This document shows positions 17,788-27,522 of a DNA stretch of 50,800 nucleotides, in pieces. The notes beneath the pieces were generated by a model, which saw nothing but the letters and a program-made list of their open reading frames with translations, was not told the DNA's origin and made no database searches. The position numbers and the translations under genes are program-made. Each line of letters starts with the position of its first letter. Position 1 is the first letter of the stretch. The DNA is from Bradyrhizobium sp. (GTDB lineage: Bacteria > Pseudomonadota > Alphaproteobacteria > Rhizobiales > Xanthobacteraceae): NCBI RefSeq assembly GCF_027451485.1, contig NZ_DAIDJE010000034.1, forward strand, positions 1 through 50,800, given 5' to 3'.

Positions 17788-18204
17788 ATGAAGAAGCGCA
17801 TCATCCTCATCGCCATTGCGGTGGCATTGGCGGCTTTTTCGCCTTCAGCAATGGCCCAGCAGGCCGACCCTCCCATCCAGGGGCTGTCGGCCAAGATCAA
17901 ACAGAAATATCTGGAACACCGGGCAAAGCTCGTAAGCCGCGTCAAGGACATCTATTTTGCGGTCGGCTGCAAGATTGTGCCGAGCGAAGCCGGGTCGCGT
18001 TCACTTACCCGAAAGGAGAGCGAGCTTGCCCAAATCAGGGACCAGACGGTCTTTGATCTCAAGGAAGATCAGGAACTCGTGGAAGCCGCGAAGCAGGAGG
18101 GCCTGGAACGAGCAGCCAAGCCGGGTGCGTGCGAGTTCTACCGCCGCCATCCGGACGCCGCCGAAGCGATGCGACGGGCAGCAGACGACGACGCGAAGCA
18201 ATAG
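17788..18204 (+). CDS. Small secreted protein, unknown function
   Basis: A 138-residue protein with a classical signal peptide (MKKRIILIAIAVALAAF, cleavage after SAMA, about residue 22). The mature part is helical and charged, with two cysteines (GCKIVP and GACEFY) that could form a disulphide in the periplasm. It ends RRHPDAAEAMRRAADDDAKQ. The open frame extends upstream to 17548, but that part reads through the terminator of the aldolase gene; the ATG at 17788 starts the signal peptide and is preceded by GGGAGA. No domain is recognised. The next gene is convergent, 40 bases away. Confidence 0.75.
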   Translation: MKKRIILIAIAVALAAFSPSAMAQQADPPIQGLSAKIKQKYLEHRAKLVSRVKDIYFAVGCKIVPSEAGSRSLTRKESELAQIRDQTVFDLKEDQELVEAAKQEGLERAAKPGACEFYRRHPDAAEAMRRAADDDAKQ

Positions 18205-18244
18205 CGGTCGTCGACACCCATCGCACCATCGTTTCGAACCGGAT

Positions 18245-19645
18245 CTATTCCGCCAGCGCAGCGAGAATCCGGGCCCAGGAACGAATGCCTTTGTGAAAGC
18301 TTCGAAGATCGTATTTCTCGTTCGGCGAGTGAATATTGTCGTCGTCGAGCGCAAATCCGACCAGCAGCGAGTCCAGACCAAGCGTGCGCTTGAAATCGGC
18401 CACGATCGGGATCGAGGCGCCCGATCCCATCAACACCGCATCCTTGCCCCACTCCTCCGCCAACGCACGGCGGGCGGCGGCGAGCGGCTTCATGTTCCAG
18501 TCGAGGGCAACGGCGGGAGCATTGGAGTGATCGGTGAATTCCGCGCGGCAATCGCCCGGCAACCGCGCTGTGACATAATCGCGAAAGGCGTTCCTGATCC
18601 GGTCAGGATCCTGTCCCTGGACTAACCGGAACGAAACCTTGGCGGAAGCCTCCGCGGGAATCACCGTCTTTGAGCCCTCGCCGATGTAGCCGCCGACGAT
18701 GCCGTTGACATCGCAGGTCGGTCGGGACGCCACCTGCTCAATCAACAGGCGTCCCTTCTCGCCTGCGGGGATCGAGAGCCCGACCGGCTTGAGGAAACTT
18801 TCGGGCGTCATTTCGAGCTTGCGCCATTGCTCCAGCACGTCTGGCGGCAAATCCTTGACGCCATCGTAGAAGCCCGGAATCGTGATGCGGCCATTGTCAT
18901 CGAAAATGCCGCCGAGAATTCGGGTCAGCACCCGGATCGGGTTTTGCGCGCCGCCACCGAAAATGCCGGAATGCAGATCGCGGTTGGCGGCCTTGATCTT
19001 TACTTCGTCATACACGAGCCCTCGCAGCGAGATGGTGATGGCCGGCGTCGCGGGATCCCACATGCCGGTATCGCAGACGAGCGCAAAATCCGCAGAAAGG
19101 TCCGCCTTGTTCTTTTCAAGGAATGGAACGAAGTTTTTCGAACCGACCTCTTCCTCGCCCTCGATTACGATCGTCAGATCGATCGGTAGCGACCCCGTCA
19201 CGGTTTTCCAGGCGCGGCACGCTTCGACGAAAGTCATCAGCTGTCCCTTGTCGTCTTCGGCGCCGCGCCCAACAATAATTTTCCGGCCGTCCGCGTGATC
19301 GGCAACGGCGGGCTCGAACGGCGGTCGATGCCAGAGATTCAAGGGGTCGACGGGCTGAACGTCATAATGACCATAAAACAGAGCGTGCGGCCGCCCGCTG
19401 CCCGACTTCCCGTTGGATTTGGCGACAACGGCCGGATGGCCGTCAGTGGGCCGTACCTCAGCGCTCAATCCTAGCGTGGCGATATCCTTCGCCAGATGAT
19501 CGGCCGCCGCCTTGCAGTCGGCGGCGAAGACCGGGTCGGCCGAAATCGACTTGATCCGCAATAGCGTGAACAGACGTTCGAGGCTGGCGTCAAAATCCGC
19601 ATCAATGCGATCGAGAACTTCTTGAAGTTGTGCGGTGCCGGACAT
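18245..19645 (-). CDS. M20 family metallopeptidase (dipeptidase type)
   Basis: A 466-residue cytosolic zinc peptidase of the M20 family, of the carnosinase/DapE-like dipeptidase branch. Metal ligands are visible: HYDVQP (H93, D95), GAEDDKGQ (D131/D132) and the EGEEEVGS motif (catalytic and metal Glu near 164-166). A dimerisation domain follows with NRDLHSGIFGGGAQNP, and a distal metal His appears in DDDNIHSPNEKY. The frame runs upstream to 19927, but the ATG at 19645 has a GAAGGAAG Shine-Dalgarno and the family's normal start. It lies 43 bases downstream of the GT87 gene and may be co-transcribed with it. Confidence 0.9.
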   Translation of the reverse strand: MSGTAQLQEVLDRIDADFDASLERLFTLLRIKSISADPVFAADCKAAADHLAKDIATLGLSAEVRPTDGHPAVVAKSNGKSGSGRPHALFYGHYDVQPVDPLNLWHRPPFEPAVADHADGRKIIVGRGAEDDKGQLMTFVEACRAWKTVTGSLPIDLTIVIEGEEEVGSKNFVPFLEKNKADLSADFALVCDTGMWDPATPAITISLRGLVYDEVKIKAANRDLHSGIFGGGAQNPIRVLTRILGGIFDDNGRITIPGFYDGVKDLPPDVLEQWRKLEMTPESFLKPVGLSIPAGEKGRLLIEQVASRPTCDVNGIVGGYIGEGSKTVIPAEASAKVSFRLVQGQDPDRIRNAFRDYVTARLPGDCRAEFTDHSNAPAVALDWNMKPLAAARRALAEEWGKDAVLMGSGASIPIVADFKRTLGLDSLLVGFALDDDNIHSPNEKYDLRSFHKGIRSWARILAALAE

Positions 19646-19688
19646 TTCCGATCTTCCTTCAGTTGGCGGGCCTGTCTTGCTTTCAAAT

Positions 19689-20987
19689 CTACGGCAGGCT
19701 GGCGGATGCGGACAAGGAGCCGACCTGGCGCACAGTCTTATCTTCCAGGGGGTGCAGGAGATGCCAGGCCAACGTCCCGGCAAGCACTGCGGTCGCAAGG
19801 AAGTTGTTCCCGAATGCTTGAAAGCTACGTGGGAAATACGGCAATGCCAGGCAGAGCAGGATGCCCGCAATCGCCAGTGCGGCCCATGTACCTTTGCGCG
19901 CGCCCGCGCGGGGATCGTAGGCCGCACGGTGCAGCAGAACGGTCAGTGGAAAGAACAGCCATATGAAATAGTATTGGCGCGCGAGCGGCGAGGCCACCGT
20001 CATAAGACAAAACAGGATGCCCAGTTCCTCGGCATCCGACTGCGGCGTCCGGCGCGACATCGGCGGCATTACGGCGATAAAGCCGAGACCTAGGATCGCC
20101 GCCGCCGCCAATACCACCCAGTTGGCGGTCTTGAAGTCAAGATCGAGCAAGTTCATGTAGGCCGGCGTGCTATTCGGGTTGTCCTGATTGTAATCCACCG
20201 GGCGGGTCAGGCGATGGGTCAATGAGATCAGCGACTGGTTCATCCACGACCAGTTCTGGTCATCGCGCTGTCCAAATCCCGCTTCCGAACTGGATCCAAC
20301 CATTCCCTGATACCAGGTCTTCAGTTCGGAGAGATTGTGCTGAAAGCCGCGTATCGGCGTCGGAATGGCAATGAGAAAGACCACCAGAAAGATCATCATG
20401 CTCGCGACCGGCTTCCACTGCCGCCGCCAGACGAGATAGGGCAGTACCGCAACCGGAAAAACCTTGATCGCGGTCGCGAGCGCGAACAAGATTCCCGAAC
20501 CCCAGGGACGCTCGTGTCGCAGCAGCCAGAACCCCCAAAGCATCAAGGCGAGCAGGACCAGGTTGGGCTGACCAAGATCGAACATGTCGAACGTGAAGGA
20601 GATCATGACAATCGAGGGCAGCGCCGCGAGCCAGGAAGATGCAACCTTGCCGTCGCCCGTCATCGCGTTGGAAAGCTGCGCCGTCATCCACCACGCAGCC
20701 GCGTTGAGCAGTGACAGCCAAAGATAGAGCGGGATTTTTCCGAACGAAGCCGGGATCGCGAGCAGAATGGCGGCCGGCGGTGGATACAGGAACGCGAACG
20801 AGACGTGAGGATCGTGCGGATAGAGATCGCCCCCATGCAAGATCTGCTGGCCGGCCCAGAACCAGAGCGGATAATCCTTTGTTTTGCCGTGACCAAAGAT
20901 TTCGGGACCGAGCACGTCGGCGGTCAGGATAAAGCAGCAGATCAGGAAAAGGATATCGAGCGGCGCTCGTAATGACGGAAGTCTCAA
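19689..20987 (-). CDS. GT87-family membrane glycosyltransferase
   Basis: A 432-residue integral membrane protein with about ten helices, resembling the GT87/DUF2029 family of polyprenyl-phosphomannose-dependent mannosyltransferases (GT-C fold). Visible features are the periplasmic loop after helix 1 containing KDYPLWFWAGQ and GGDLYPHDP, and the LYPPPAAILL segment that starts helix 2, as in the family. The donor and acceptor in Bradyrhizobium are unknown. It is the second GT-C enzyme of the window, but nothing links it to the one at 15027. The gene is followed at a short distance by the M20 peptidase on the same strand. Confidence 0.83.
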   Translation of the reverse strand: MRLPSLRAPLDILFLICCFILTADVLGPEIFGHGKTKDYPLWFWAGQQILHGGDLYPHDPHVSFAFLYPPPAAILLAIPASFGKIPLYLWLSLLNAAAWWMTAQLSNAMTGDGKVASSWLAALPSIVMISFTFDMFDLGQPNLVLLALMLWGFWLLRHERPWGSGILFALATAIKVFPVAVLPYLVWRRQWKPVASMMIFLVVFLIAIPTPIRGFQHNLSELKTWYQGMVGSSSEAGFGQRDDQNWSWMNQSLISLTHRLTRPVDYNQDNPNSTPAYMNLLDLDFKTANWVVLAAAAILGLGFIAVMPPMSRRTPQSDAEELGILFCLMTVASPLARQYYFIWLFFPLTVLLHRAAYDPRAGARKGTWAALAIAGILLCLALPYFPRSFQAFGNNFLATAVLAGTLAWHLLHPLEDKTVRQVGSLSASASLP

Positions 20988-21035
20988 AACGCTTCACTTT
21001 CTGAAAGCTGAAACAGGATTACGCCGCATCGAGAG

Positions 21036-22589
21036 CTACCGGCGCAGCAGCCCGCCGAGTGCACCGCGTACAATGGCGTGCCCGATCGAACCTCCGATCG
21101 AACCGCCGACGGACTTGCCGAGATCGGCCACCACGCCGCCCACAACCTTGTTGGTCACCGAACGGGTGACGCTGCGGGCGATCAATTGGCCAGTGGACAA
21201 CTTGCCGCGGGGCGTGTTTGTGCCGAAAATCGTCCCCACGATCCCGCCGATTTGGCCCAGAACTCCACCGGCTCCGCCGCTGTTGCCCGCCAGGCGGTTT
21301 TGCAAAACCTCATAGGCGGATTCGGAATCGATCGCGGTATCGTATTTGCCCTTCACCGGGCTGTTGTCGATAATGGATTTGCGTTCTTCCGGCGTAATCG
21401 GCCCAATGCGCGCGGTCGGCGGCCGCACCATCACGCGTTCCACCATCGCCGGAATGCCATTTCCTTCCAGAAACGACACCAGCGCCTCGCCCTTGCCGAG
21501 TTGCATGATCGCCTGGGCGGTATCAAGCTTCGGATTAGGCCGGAAAGTCTCCGCCGCCGCGGCCACAGCTTTCTGGTCGCGCGGCGTGAAGGCACGAAGC
21601 GCATGCTGGACGCGGTTCCCCAGTTGGGCGAGCACTTTGTCGGGAACGTCGATTGGATTTTGCGTGACGAAATAGACGCCGACGCCCTTGGAGCGTATCA
21701 GCCGGACCACCTGTTCGATCTTTTCCAACAGCGCCTTTGGCGCGTCGTTGAACAACAGATGGGCTTCATCGAAGAAAAACACGAGCTTTGGCTTGGGAGG
21801 ATCGCCGATTTCCGGCAACTGCTCGAACAGTTCGGACAGCATCCAGAGCAAGAACGTCGCGTACAGCCGGGGACTTTGCATCAAGCGATCCGCGACCAGG
21901 ATGTTGATCATGCCGCGGCCGTCGCGGTCGGTACGCATAAAATCCTTCAGATCCAGCGCCGGCTCTCCGAAAAACTTGTCGCCGCCCTGGTTTTCCAGCA
22001 CAAGAAGCTGGCGCTGAATGGTTCCGACGGTCTGCTTCGAGACGTTTCCATACTGTGTCGTCAGTTCGCCGGCATGCTCTGCGACAAAGGACAGGATTGC
22101 CCGCAGATCCTTCATGTCGAGGAGCAGCAATCCCTCCTCATCCGCGATACGGAAGGCGATGTTCAGCACGCCTTCCTGGACATCGTTCAGATCCATCATG
22201 CGCGACAGCAAAAGCGGTCCCATTTCCGAGACGGTAGCGCGCACCGGATGTCCCTGCTCGCCAAACACATCCCAAAACACCGTCGAAAACCGGTCCGGCT
22301 GGAACGCGAGCCCGATATCGGCCGCCCGCTTTAGGATATAGTCCTTTGTCTCGCCGAGCTCGGAGATGCCGGACAAATCACCCTTGATGTCTGCTGCGAA
22401 AACCGGGACGCCGGCGCGCGCAAATCCTTCCGCCATCACCTGCAAGGAGACGGTCTTGCCGGTACCGGTGGCTCCCGTCGCCAGGCCGTGCCGGTTGGCC
22501 AGCGCAAGCGTCAGCCATGCCGAGTGCTCGCCCTTGCCGATGAAAATCTTCTCAGCCGTATCCGCGGTCCGATCGTCCGGTGTTGTCAT
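21036..22589 (-). CDS. HerA-like helicase/ATPase (DUF853, YjgR family)
   Basis: A 517-residue P-loop ATPase of the HerA/FtsK superfamily, the DUF853 (YjgR) branch. Walker A is GATGTGKT (39-46), Walker B is [12 protein letters not shown], and a helicase-type sensor block [20 protein letters not shown] is present. The C-terminal 80 residues are glycine-rich ([20 protein letters not shown]), as in this family. A role in DNA or protein-complex remodelling is assumed but not known. The frame is open to 22625, but ATG 22589 with AAGAGATG upstream gives the normal start. It is transcribed away from the two small genes at 22920. Confidence 0.9.
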   Translation of the reverse strand: MTTPDDRTADTAEKIFIGKGEHSAWLTLALANRHGLATGATGTGKTVSLQVMAEGFARAGVPVFAADIKGDLSGISELGETKDYILKRAADIGLAFQPDRFSTVFWDVFGEQGHPVRATVSEMGPLLLSRMMDLNDVQEGVLNIAFRIADEEGLLLLDMKDLRAILSFVAEHAGELTTQYGNVSKQTVGTIQRQLLVLENQGGDKFFGEPALDLKDFMRTDRDGRGMINILVADRLMQSPRLYATFLLWMLSELFEQLPEIGDPPKPKLVFFFDEAHLLFNDAPKALLEKIEQVVRLIRSKGVGVYFVTQNPIDVPDKVLAQLGNRVQHALRAFTPRDQKAVAAAAETFRPNPKLDTAQAIMQLGKGEALVSFLEGNGIPAMVERVMVRPPTARIGPITPEERKSIIDNSPVKGKYDTAIDSESAYEVLQNRLAGNSGGAGGVLGQIGGIVGTIFGTNTPRGKLSTGQLIARSVTRSVTNKVVGGVVADLGKSVGGSIGGSIGHAIVRGALGGLLRR

Positions 22590-22919
22590 CGTATCATCTC
22601 TTGTGCGCCTCAAGGCGCCCTGCAAGCGCCGGAGTTATACGGCATGTTGCCAGCGGATTGAAACGTTCAACGAACGAAGAAGGAATCAAAACGCATTCAG
22701 TTCGGCACAGTTCGGGCGGTTTTGCGGCTCCGCGTCATCAACTTCGCAACAAAACTTCTCGATAATCCGGGAAACAGGCGCTTGCCCTTGCAAGGCTGCA
22801 ACACCCGTGGCCCGATTCACATCGGCACGCACCGTGATCGCTTGTAATTCGCGGCGCAGCAGATCAAGATAAATCTAAAGCAGGGATCCGGCGGACAAGC
22901 TGGCCGAGGACGGGGCGCA
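22590..22919. other. Intergenic region between divergent genes
   Basis: 330 bases between the HerA-like ATPase gene (minus) and the small gene at 22920 (plus). I see no open frame with a start signal, no hairpin with a T run and no repeat. It presumably holds the two divergent promoters. Confidence 0.5.
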
Positions 22920-23285
22920 ATGGATGAATTGACAGCGTGGCTGGCCTCCAAGGCCGGCATAGAACGTGCCATGGCCGAGAAAACCATCGGCATCATTCTC
23001 GGCTACCTTCGCAGCGAAGGCCCTTCCGACAAGGTCCAGGCCTTGATCGACAAGATTCCCGGAGCCGAAGCTGCGATTTCCGCATCCGAGAACAGCGGCG
23101 GCCTGACCAGACTGATGGGGGGCGGCCTGATGGCGGTCGGCACCCGGCTGATGAGCCTGGGCCTTGGCATCAGCGACATTCAAAACATCGCACGCGAACT
23201 TTTCCGGTTTGGCCGCGACAAAGTCGGCGAAGATCAAATGGGTGCGATCATCGCGGAGACGCCCGGTCTCAGCCAATTCGCTTGA
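22920..23285 (+). CDS. Conserved small helical protein, possibly DUF2267/DUF2780-like
   Basis: A 121-residue protein, mostly amphipathic helix, with the pattern GIILGYLRSEGP, VQALIDKIPGAEAAI and a glycine-rich hinge (LMGGGLMAVGTRLMSLGLG). This is reminiscent of the DUF2780 and DUF2267 groups, but I cannot decide between them. No enzyme motif is visible. The C-terminal half (about 90-121) is charged. It lies 23 bases upstream of the DUF4332 gene, which makes a two-gene operon likely. The ATG at 22920 follows a GGAC-containing weak Shine-Dalgarno. Confidence 0.7.
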   Translation: MDELTAWLASKAGIERAMAEKTIGIILGYLRSEGPSDKVQALIDKIPGAEAAISASENSGGLTRLMGGGLMAVGTRLMSLGLGISDIQNIARELFRFGRDKVGEDQMGAIIAETPGLSQFA

Positions 23286-23308
23286 AGCACATTTCCGATC
23301 GAAAAATC

Positions 23309-23716
23309 ATGACATATCCTATTTCCGAGATTGAGGGTCTTCCCTCCTTTGCAGCCGCCAAATTGAAATCGCAAGGCATCCGCACTACGGCCCGCCTGCT
23401 GGAGGCGGCAAGTACGGTGAGAGGACGCAAGGCGCTCGCGGCCAAGACCGGCATCAGCGAACAGCAGTTGCTCGAATGGGCCAATTTCTCCGATTACATG
23501 CGGATTCCCGGAATGGGCCGGGCCAAAGTCGGCCTGGTCCGAGCGGCCGGCGTTCCGACGGTTCGCGAACTTGCGCTGCGAAATCCGTCACGTCTGGCGC
23601 AGAACATGAAGGAAGTGAATACCAAGCGCAAACTTGTGCGAGTCCTGCCTTCGGAAAAGTCGGTTGAACAGTTGATCGCGAAGGCGCGGAAGCTTCAGCC
23701 CAAAATCACTTACTGA
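23309..23716 (+). CDS. DUF4332 domain protein (helix-hairpin-helix type)
   Basis: A 135-residue protein of the DUF4332 family, built from helix-hairpin-helix-like elements as in DNA polymerase and ligase accessory domains. Visible are IEGLPSFAAAKLKSQGIRTT and, later, YMRIPGMGRAKVGLVRAAGV with the GMG hairpin typical of non-specific DNA contact. The final third is basic (NTKRKLVRVLPSEKS). DNA binding is an inference from the hairpin motifs. ATG 23309 starts the family-like MTYPISEIEGLPS; the frame upstream of it is only the shadow of the preceding gene. Probably co-transcribed with that gene. Confidence 0.82.
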   Translation: MTYPISEIEGLPSFAAAKLKSQGIRTTARLLEAASTVRGRKALAAKTGISEQQLLEWANFSDYMRIPGMGRAKVGLVRAAGVPTVRELALRNPSRLAQNMKEVNTKRKLVRVLPSEKSVEQLIAKARKLQPKITY

Positions 23717-23807
23717 CCCCTTTCACCGCGGTGCGGTCAGCCAGGCTCGCCCCGGCGTCGCTCCCTGATCCCTTGACTCCCCGGCCCCGACCGCGCAAAG
23801 CGACCGC

Positions 23808-24665
23808 ATGACCGCGAATTCGCCTGGAACTGCCGCGGCGGCAGCATCGGCGGATCGTCGGACCTGGCCGGAACGCCTGTCCCGACCGTATCCGCTGGTG
23901 ATGGGGGTATTGAATATCACGCCGGATTCGTTCTCGGACGGCGGACGCTTCTTCGCGCCGGCAGGCGCCCTTGCCCAGGCAAAGCGGATGGCCGCCGAGG
24001 GCGCTGACATCATCGACGTCGGCGCCGAGTCCACCCGGCCCTATGGAGCGCAGGCGATCTCCGCCGATGAAGAAATTCGGCGATTGCGGCCGATCCTGGC
24101 CGATGTGGTCTCGCTGCAAATTCCCGTGTCGATCGACAGTATGAAAGCGATCGTTGTCGCGTGGGCGCTTGATAATGGAGTCGCGATCGCCAACGATGTT
24201 TGGGGCCTGCAAGGCGATCCCGACATGGCCAAGCTGATTGCAGAGCGGCGGTGCCCCGTCGTGATCATGCACAACCGCGATCGCGCCGACCCCGCCCTCG
24301 ACATCATGAGAGATGTTGCCGAGTTCTTCACGCGCTCGCTTGAGATTGCCTCGCAAGCCGGCATTCTGCAGGAAAATATCGCGCTCGATCCCGGTATCGG
24401 TTTTGGCAAGACGCAAGAGCAAAGCATCACGGTGCTGGCCCGCTTGAGCCAGTTCCGGAGTTTCGGACTGCCTCTCCTGGTCGGCGCCTCGCGCAAGCGC
24501 TTCATTGCCAGTATCTCGCCGTCCGAGCCCGATCAGCGGCTCGGCGGCTCGGTTGCGGCGCATCTGATCGCGGCAAAAGCCGGCGCGCAGATCATCCGGG
24601 CGCACGACGTCATGGAAACCTTGCAAGCCTTGCGCGTGGCCTCAGCCATCTGGGACAGGGAATGA
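23808..24665 (+). CDS. folP: Dihydropteroate synthase
   Basis: Makes 7,8-dihydropteroate from p-aminobenzoate and hydroxymethyl-dihydropterin diphosphate in folate synthesis; this is the sulfonamide target. The 285-residue protein has the signature VMGVLNITPDSFSDGG (31-46), GADIIDVGAESTRP and the C-terminal LLVGASRKRFI. A 25-residue Ala-rich leader precedes the barrel. It is the first gene of folP-folB-folK; the stop overlaps the folB start in ATGA. Presence of all three steps in this order is typical for Bradyrhizobium relatives. No unusual substitutions were noticed in the signature loops. Confidence 0.96.
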   Translation: MTANSPGTAAAAASADRRTWPERLSRPYPLVMGVLNITPDSFSDGGRFFAPAGALAQAKRMAAEGADIIDVGAESTRPYGAQAISADEEIRRLRPILADVVSLQIPVSIDSMKAIVVAWALDNGVAIANDVWGLQGDPDMAKLIAERRCPVVIMHNRDRADPALDIMRDVAEFFTRSLEIASQAGILQENIALDPGIGFGKTQEQSITVLARLSQFRSFGLPLLVGASRKRFIASISPSEPDQRLGGSVAAHLIAAKAGAQIIRAHDVMETLQALRVASAIWDRE

Positions 24666-25030
24666 GCAATACTATTTTCATCACCGGCATTGTCATCCAC
24701 GCCCGCCACGGGGTGCTGGACCATGAAACCGAGGTCGGTCAGCGCTTCGTCATCGATCTTGAACTTTCCGCCGATCTCTCCGAATCCTCACGCACGGACC
24801 GGCTGGCCGACACCGTGTCTTATTCCAATGTGGTGGCGACCGCGACCGCAGCTTTCAAGGACGACAACTACAAGCTGCTGGAACGCGCCGCAGGCGCGGT
24901 GGCAGATGCGGTGCTGACGCAATTTCCTAAGATCAGTGCGGTCAAGGTCACCGTCCACAAGCCGCATGCGCCGATCGCAGCGATCTTCGAGGACGTCGGC
25001 GTTGTCCTGACGCGCACGCGGAACGGTTGA
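24662..25030 (+). CDS. folB: Dihydroneopterin aldolase
   Basis: Converts 7,8-dihydroneopterin to 6-hydroxymethyl-dihydropterin plus glycolaldehyde in the folate pathway. The 122-residue length and blocks ARHGVLDHETEVGQRFVIDL (about 14-33) and DTVSYSNVV (near 53-61) are characteristic, and the catalytic Lys is in VKVTVHKPHAPI near the end. The ATG overlaps the folP stop. The product of this enzyme is the substrate of FolK, encoded next. A homo-octamer is the usual form in the family. Confidence 0.95.
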   Translation: MSNTIFITGIVIHARHGVLDHETEVGQRFVIDLELSADLSESSRTDRLADTVSYSNVVATATAAFKDDNYKLLERAAGAVADAVLTQFPKISAVKVTVHKPHAPIAAIFEDVGVVLTRTRNG

Positions 25031-25088
25031 ATCTCGGCATGATCACTTCGAGAGCCGGGCTGCGATCGCTTTTTCGGATTATGCCCTG

Positions 25089-25580
25089 ATGGCCCGGGCC
25101 CTGATCGCACTCGGCGGCAATGTTGGCGACGTCCGCGCCACCTTCCGAAAGGCGATCGCCAACATCTGCGGCATGACGCAGGCCGCCCTTCTGGCGCGCT
25201 CCTCCGACTATGCCACCCCGCCCTGGGGTGATGTCGAGCAGGCTCCTTTCGTCAATGCCTGCGTCGAGATCGATACCTGCCTTGATGCCCACGCGCTGCT
25301 ATTTGCGCTGCAAAAGATCGAGAGCAAATTCGGTCGCGATCGCCGAAAAGAACGACGCTGGGGCCCCCGCACGCTCGACCTCGACCTGATCGCCTATGAT
25401 GACGTATCGCTCAACACAGCGGAACTGACGCTGCCTCACCCCCGTTTGTTCGAACGGGCCTTTGTGCTGGTGCCACTCGCCGAGATCGCCCCAGACCGCG
25501 TGATCGGCGGCCGCAGCGTTGCTTCCGCATTGGCCGGGCTCTCTACCGACGGGATTGAGCGGCTATCGGACGCCATCTGA
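25089..25580 (+). CDS. folK: HPPK, hydroxymethyl-dihydropterin pyrophosphokinase
   Basis: Transfers diphosphate from ATP to 6-hydroxymethyl-7,8-dihydropterin, giving the substrate of FolP. The 163-residue protein opens with ALIALGGNVGD, contains the signature RRWGPRTLDLDLIAYDD (about 91-107, with the two magnesium-binding Asp) and HPRLFERAFVLVPLAEIAPD. It lies 58 bases after folB, and the ATG is preceded only by a moderate ribosome site. Together with folP and folB it completes the last three committed folate steps before dihydrofolate synthase, which is not in the window. Confidence 0.95.
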   Translation: MARALIALGGNVGDVRATFRKAIANICGMTQAALLARSSDYATPPWGDVEQAPFVNACVEIDTCLDAHALLFALQKIESKFGRDRRKERRWGPRTLDLDLIAYDDVSLNTAELTLPHPRLFERAFVLVPLAEIAPDRVIGGRSVASALAGLSTDGIERLSDAI

Positions 25581-25635
25581 GCTCAAAACTCCGTTTGGCT
25601 TGGCGGGGCGCCCGTGGCAATTTCGCTGTCCAATC

Positions 25636-27522
25636 ATGGTGACTTCGGAAATGATATTGCCTGACGAACTGATCCTGGCCGCAGATTTTGCGCCTGCGAC
25701 TTATGACGACTGGCGCAAGCTGGTGGACGGCGTCCTGAAGGGGGCGCCATTCGAAAAGCTGGTCAGCAAAACCTATGATGGTCTGACTATCGAGCCGATC
25801 TATCGCCGCGCCAGCGGCACGCCTCCGGTCACCGGCCGGTCAGCGGCGGCGCCGTGGCAGGTTATGCAGCGGGTGGATCATCCGGATCCTCTAGCTGCCA
25901 ATGCGCAGGCCATCCATGACCTCGAAAACGGTGCCACCGGGCTTGAGATTGAGTTTGCCGGCGGGCCCGGCGCCCGCGGCTTCGGCATCCCCGATGCCGC
26001 GCCGGAAACGCTGAGACGACTGTTCGACGCCGTCTTATTCGATGCCGGGATTTCGATTGCCATCCACCCGGTGATCGGACGGGGAAATGCTGGCGAGACC
26101 TTGGCTGCACTGATCGAGGAGCGCCATGTCGATCCAGCGAATGTCAACCTGCGCTTCAACTATCAAGCGCTGAGCACGATGGCGGTAAACGGCATTGCCC
26201 CGGCGCCGTGGCGCGAGATGGCAAAGCCGTTTGCCGGCGTGGTCGGTGGACTGATGAAACGCGGCTTTCGCGGTCCGTTCGTGCTCGCCGACGGCCGTGT
26301 GGTCCATGATGCCGGGGGGTCTGAGGCTCAGGAGTTGGCGTTCGCTCTCTCCTTGGCGGTGGCGTATCTGCGCATGCTGGAAGATGGCGCGATCGATCTT
26401 GATGCTGCGCGCTCGGCGATCTCATTCAGGCTGGCGGCAGACACCGATCAGTTTTTGACGATCGCGAAATTCCGGGCGCTTCGCATGCTGTGGGCGCGCA
26501 TTGAGGCGGCGTGCGGGCTGACGCCGAAGCCGACTTTCGTCGCAGCCGAAACCGCATGGCGCATGCTGACCCAGCGCGACCCTTACGTGAACATGCTGCG
26601 CGCAACGATGGCAACCTTCGCAGCGGGCGTTGGCGGGGCGGATGCAATCACCGTGCTGCCGCATACGTTGGCGCTTGGATTGCCGGAGATGTTCGCACGG
26701 CGCGTCGCCCGCAATACGCAGCTTATTCTTCTGGAAGAATCGAACCTGGCGAAAGTGTCCGATCCGGCCGCCGGCTCGGGCGGCATCGAAGGGCTGACAC
26801 AGGCGCTTTGCGAGGCGGCCTGGGCGCTATTCCAGGAGATCGAAAAGGCCGGCGGGGCCTTTGCCGCGCTCGAGCAAAACCTGATCCAGCGCAAGGTTGC
26901 GGCCATCCGCAAAGCGCATGAAGGCAATATCGCCCGGCGCAAAGACGTGCTGACCGGCGCCAGTGCTTTTCCAAACCTCGATGAGGCGCAAGTTGCGGTT
27001 CTCGCCGTCGAGCCGGCCGAGTTCGCTCCTTCGAATGAAACCAAGATCAAGTTCGAAGCGCTGTCTCCGATCCGGCTCGCCGCGCCCTTCGAGCTTTTGC
27101 GCGACCGTTCCGACGAGATGCTGAAAGCCAAGGGAGCAAGGCCCAAAGTCTTCCTCGCAAACCTCGGCACGGCGACCGATTTCACGGCGCGAGCTACCTT
27201 CGCCAAGAGCTTCTTCGAGACCGGCGGTATCGAGGCAATCGGATCAGAGGGTTTTCGCGATCCGGCGGCCCTTGCAGTCGCATTCAAGGCATGCCGCGCG
27301 CCGCTCGCCTGCCTCTGCTCGTCCGATACCGTCTATGCCGAACAGGCGGAAGAAGCAGCGAAGGCTCTTCGAGCGGCCGGCGCCAGACATATCTATTTGG
27401 CAGGCCGCGCAGGCGAGCAGGAGCCAGCTTTGCGCTCAGCCGGTGTCGACGATTTCATTTTTGCCGGCGGCGATGCCTTGGCCGTGCTGCAGGAGGCTTA
27501 TGATCTGGCGGAGGCGGCATGA
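25636..27522 (+). CDS. mutA: Methylmalonyl-CoA mutase small subunit
   Basis: The non-catalytic beta subunit of B12-dependent methylmalonyl-CoA mutase, 628 residues. The barrel domain is recognisable from GAPFEKLVSKTYDGLTIEPI (about 34-53) through ARRVARNTQLILLEESNLAK. The C-terminal flavodoxin-like domain is kept, but the DxHxxG cobalamin-ligand motif is absent: the equivalent loop reads LANLGTATDF. This is normal for the small subunit. The ATG at 25636 (MVTSEMILPDE) is chosen; the frame is open further into folK, but those residues are not family-like. ATG 25651 is also possible. It overlaps the following GFA gene by 4 bases. Confidence 0.92.
   Translation: MVTSEMILPDELILAADFAPATYDDWRKLVDGVLKGAPFEKLVSKTYDGLTIEPIYRRASGTPPVTGRSAAAPWQVMQRVDHPDPLAANAQAIHDLENGATGLEIEFAGGPGARGFGIPDAAPETLRRLFDAVLFDAGISIAIHPVIGRGNAGETLAALIEERHVDPANVNLRFNYQALSTMAVNGIAPAPWREMAKPFAGVVGGLMKRGFRGPFVLADGRVVHDAGGSEAQELAFALSLAVAYLRMLEDGAIDLDAARSAISFRLAADTDQFLTIAKFRALRMLWARIEAACGLTPKPTFVAAETAWRMLTQRDPYVNMLRATMATFAAGVGGADAITVLPHTLALGLPEMFARRVARNTQLILLEESNLAKVSDPAAGSGGIEGLTQALCEAAWALFQEIEKAGGAFAALEQNLIQRKVAAIRKAHEGNIARRKDVLTGASAFPNLDEAQVAVLAVEPAEFAPSNETKIKFEALSPIRLAAPFELLRDRSDEMLKAKGARPKVFLANLGTATDFTARATFAKSFFETGGIEAIGSEGFRDPAALAVAFKACRAPLACLCSSDTVYAEQAEEAAKALRAAGARHIYLAGRAGEQEPALRSAGVDDFIFAGGDALAVLQEAYDLAEAA

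Noticed and set aside
25581..25635. Possible cobalamin riboswitch before the mutase genes
   Set aside because: Only 55 bases separate folK and mutA, too short for a B12 riboswitch, and no B12-box-like sequence is visible.
27147..27522. Missing cobalamin-binding His in the MutA C-terminal domain as a defect
   Set aside because: The small subunit of methylmalonyl-CoA mutase normally lacks the DxHxxG motif, so this is not damage.
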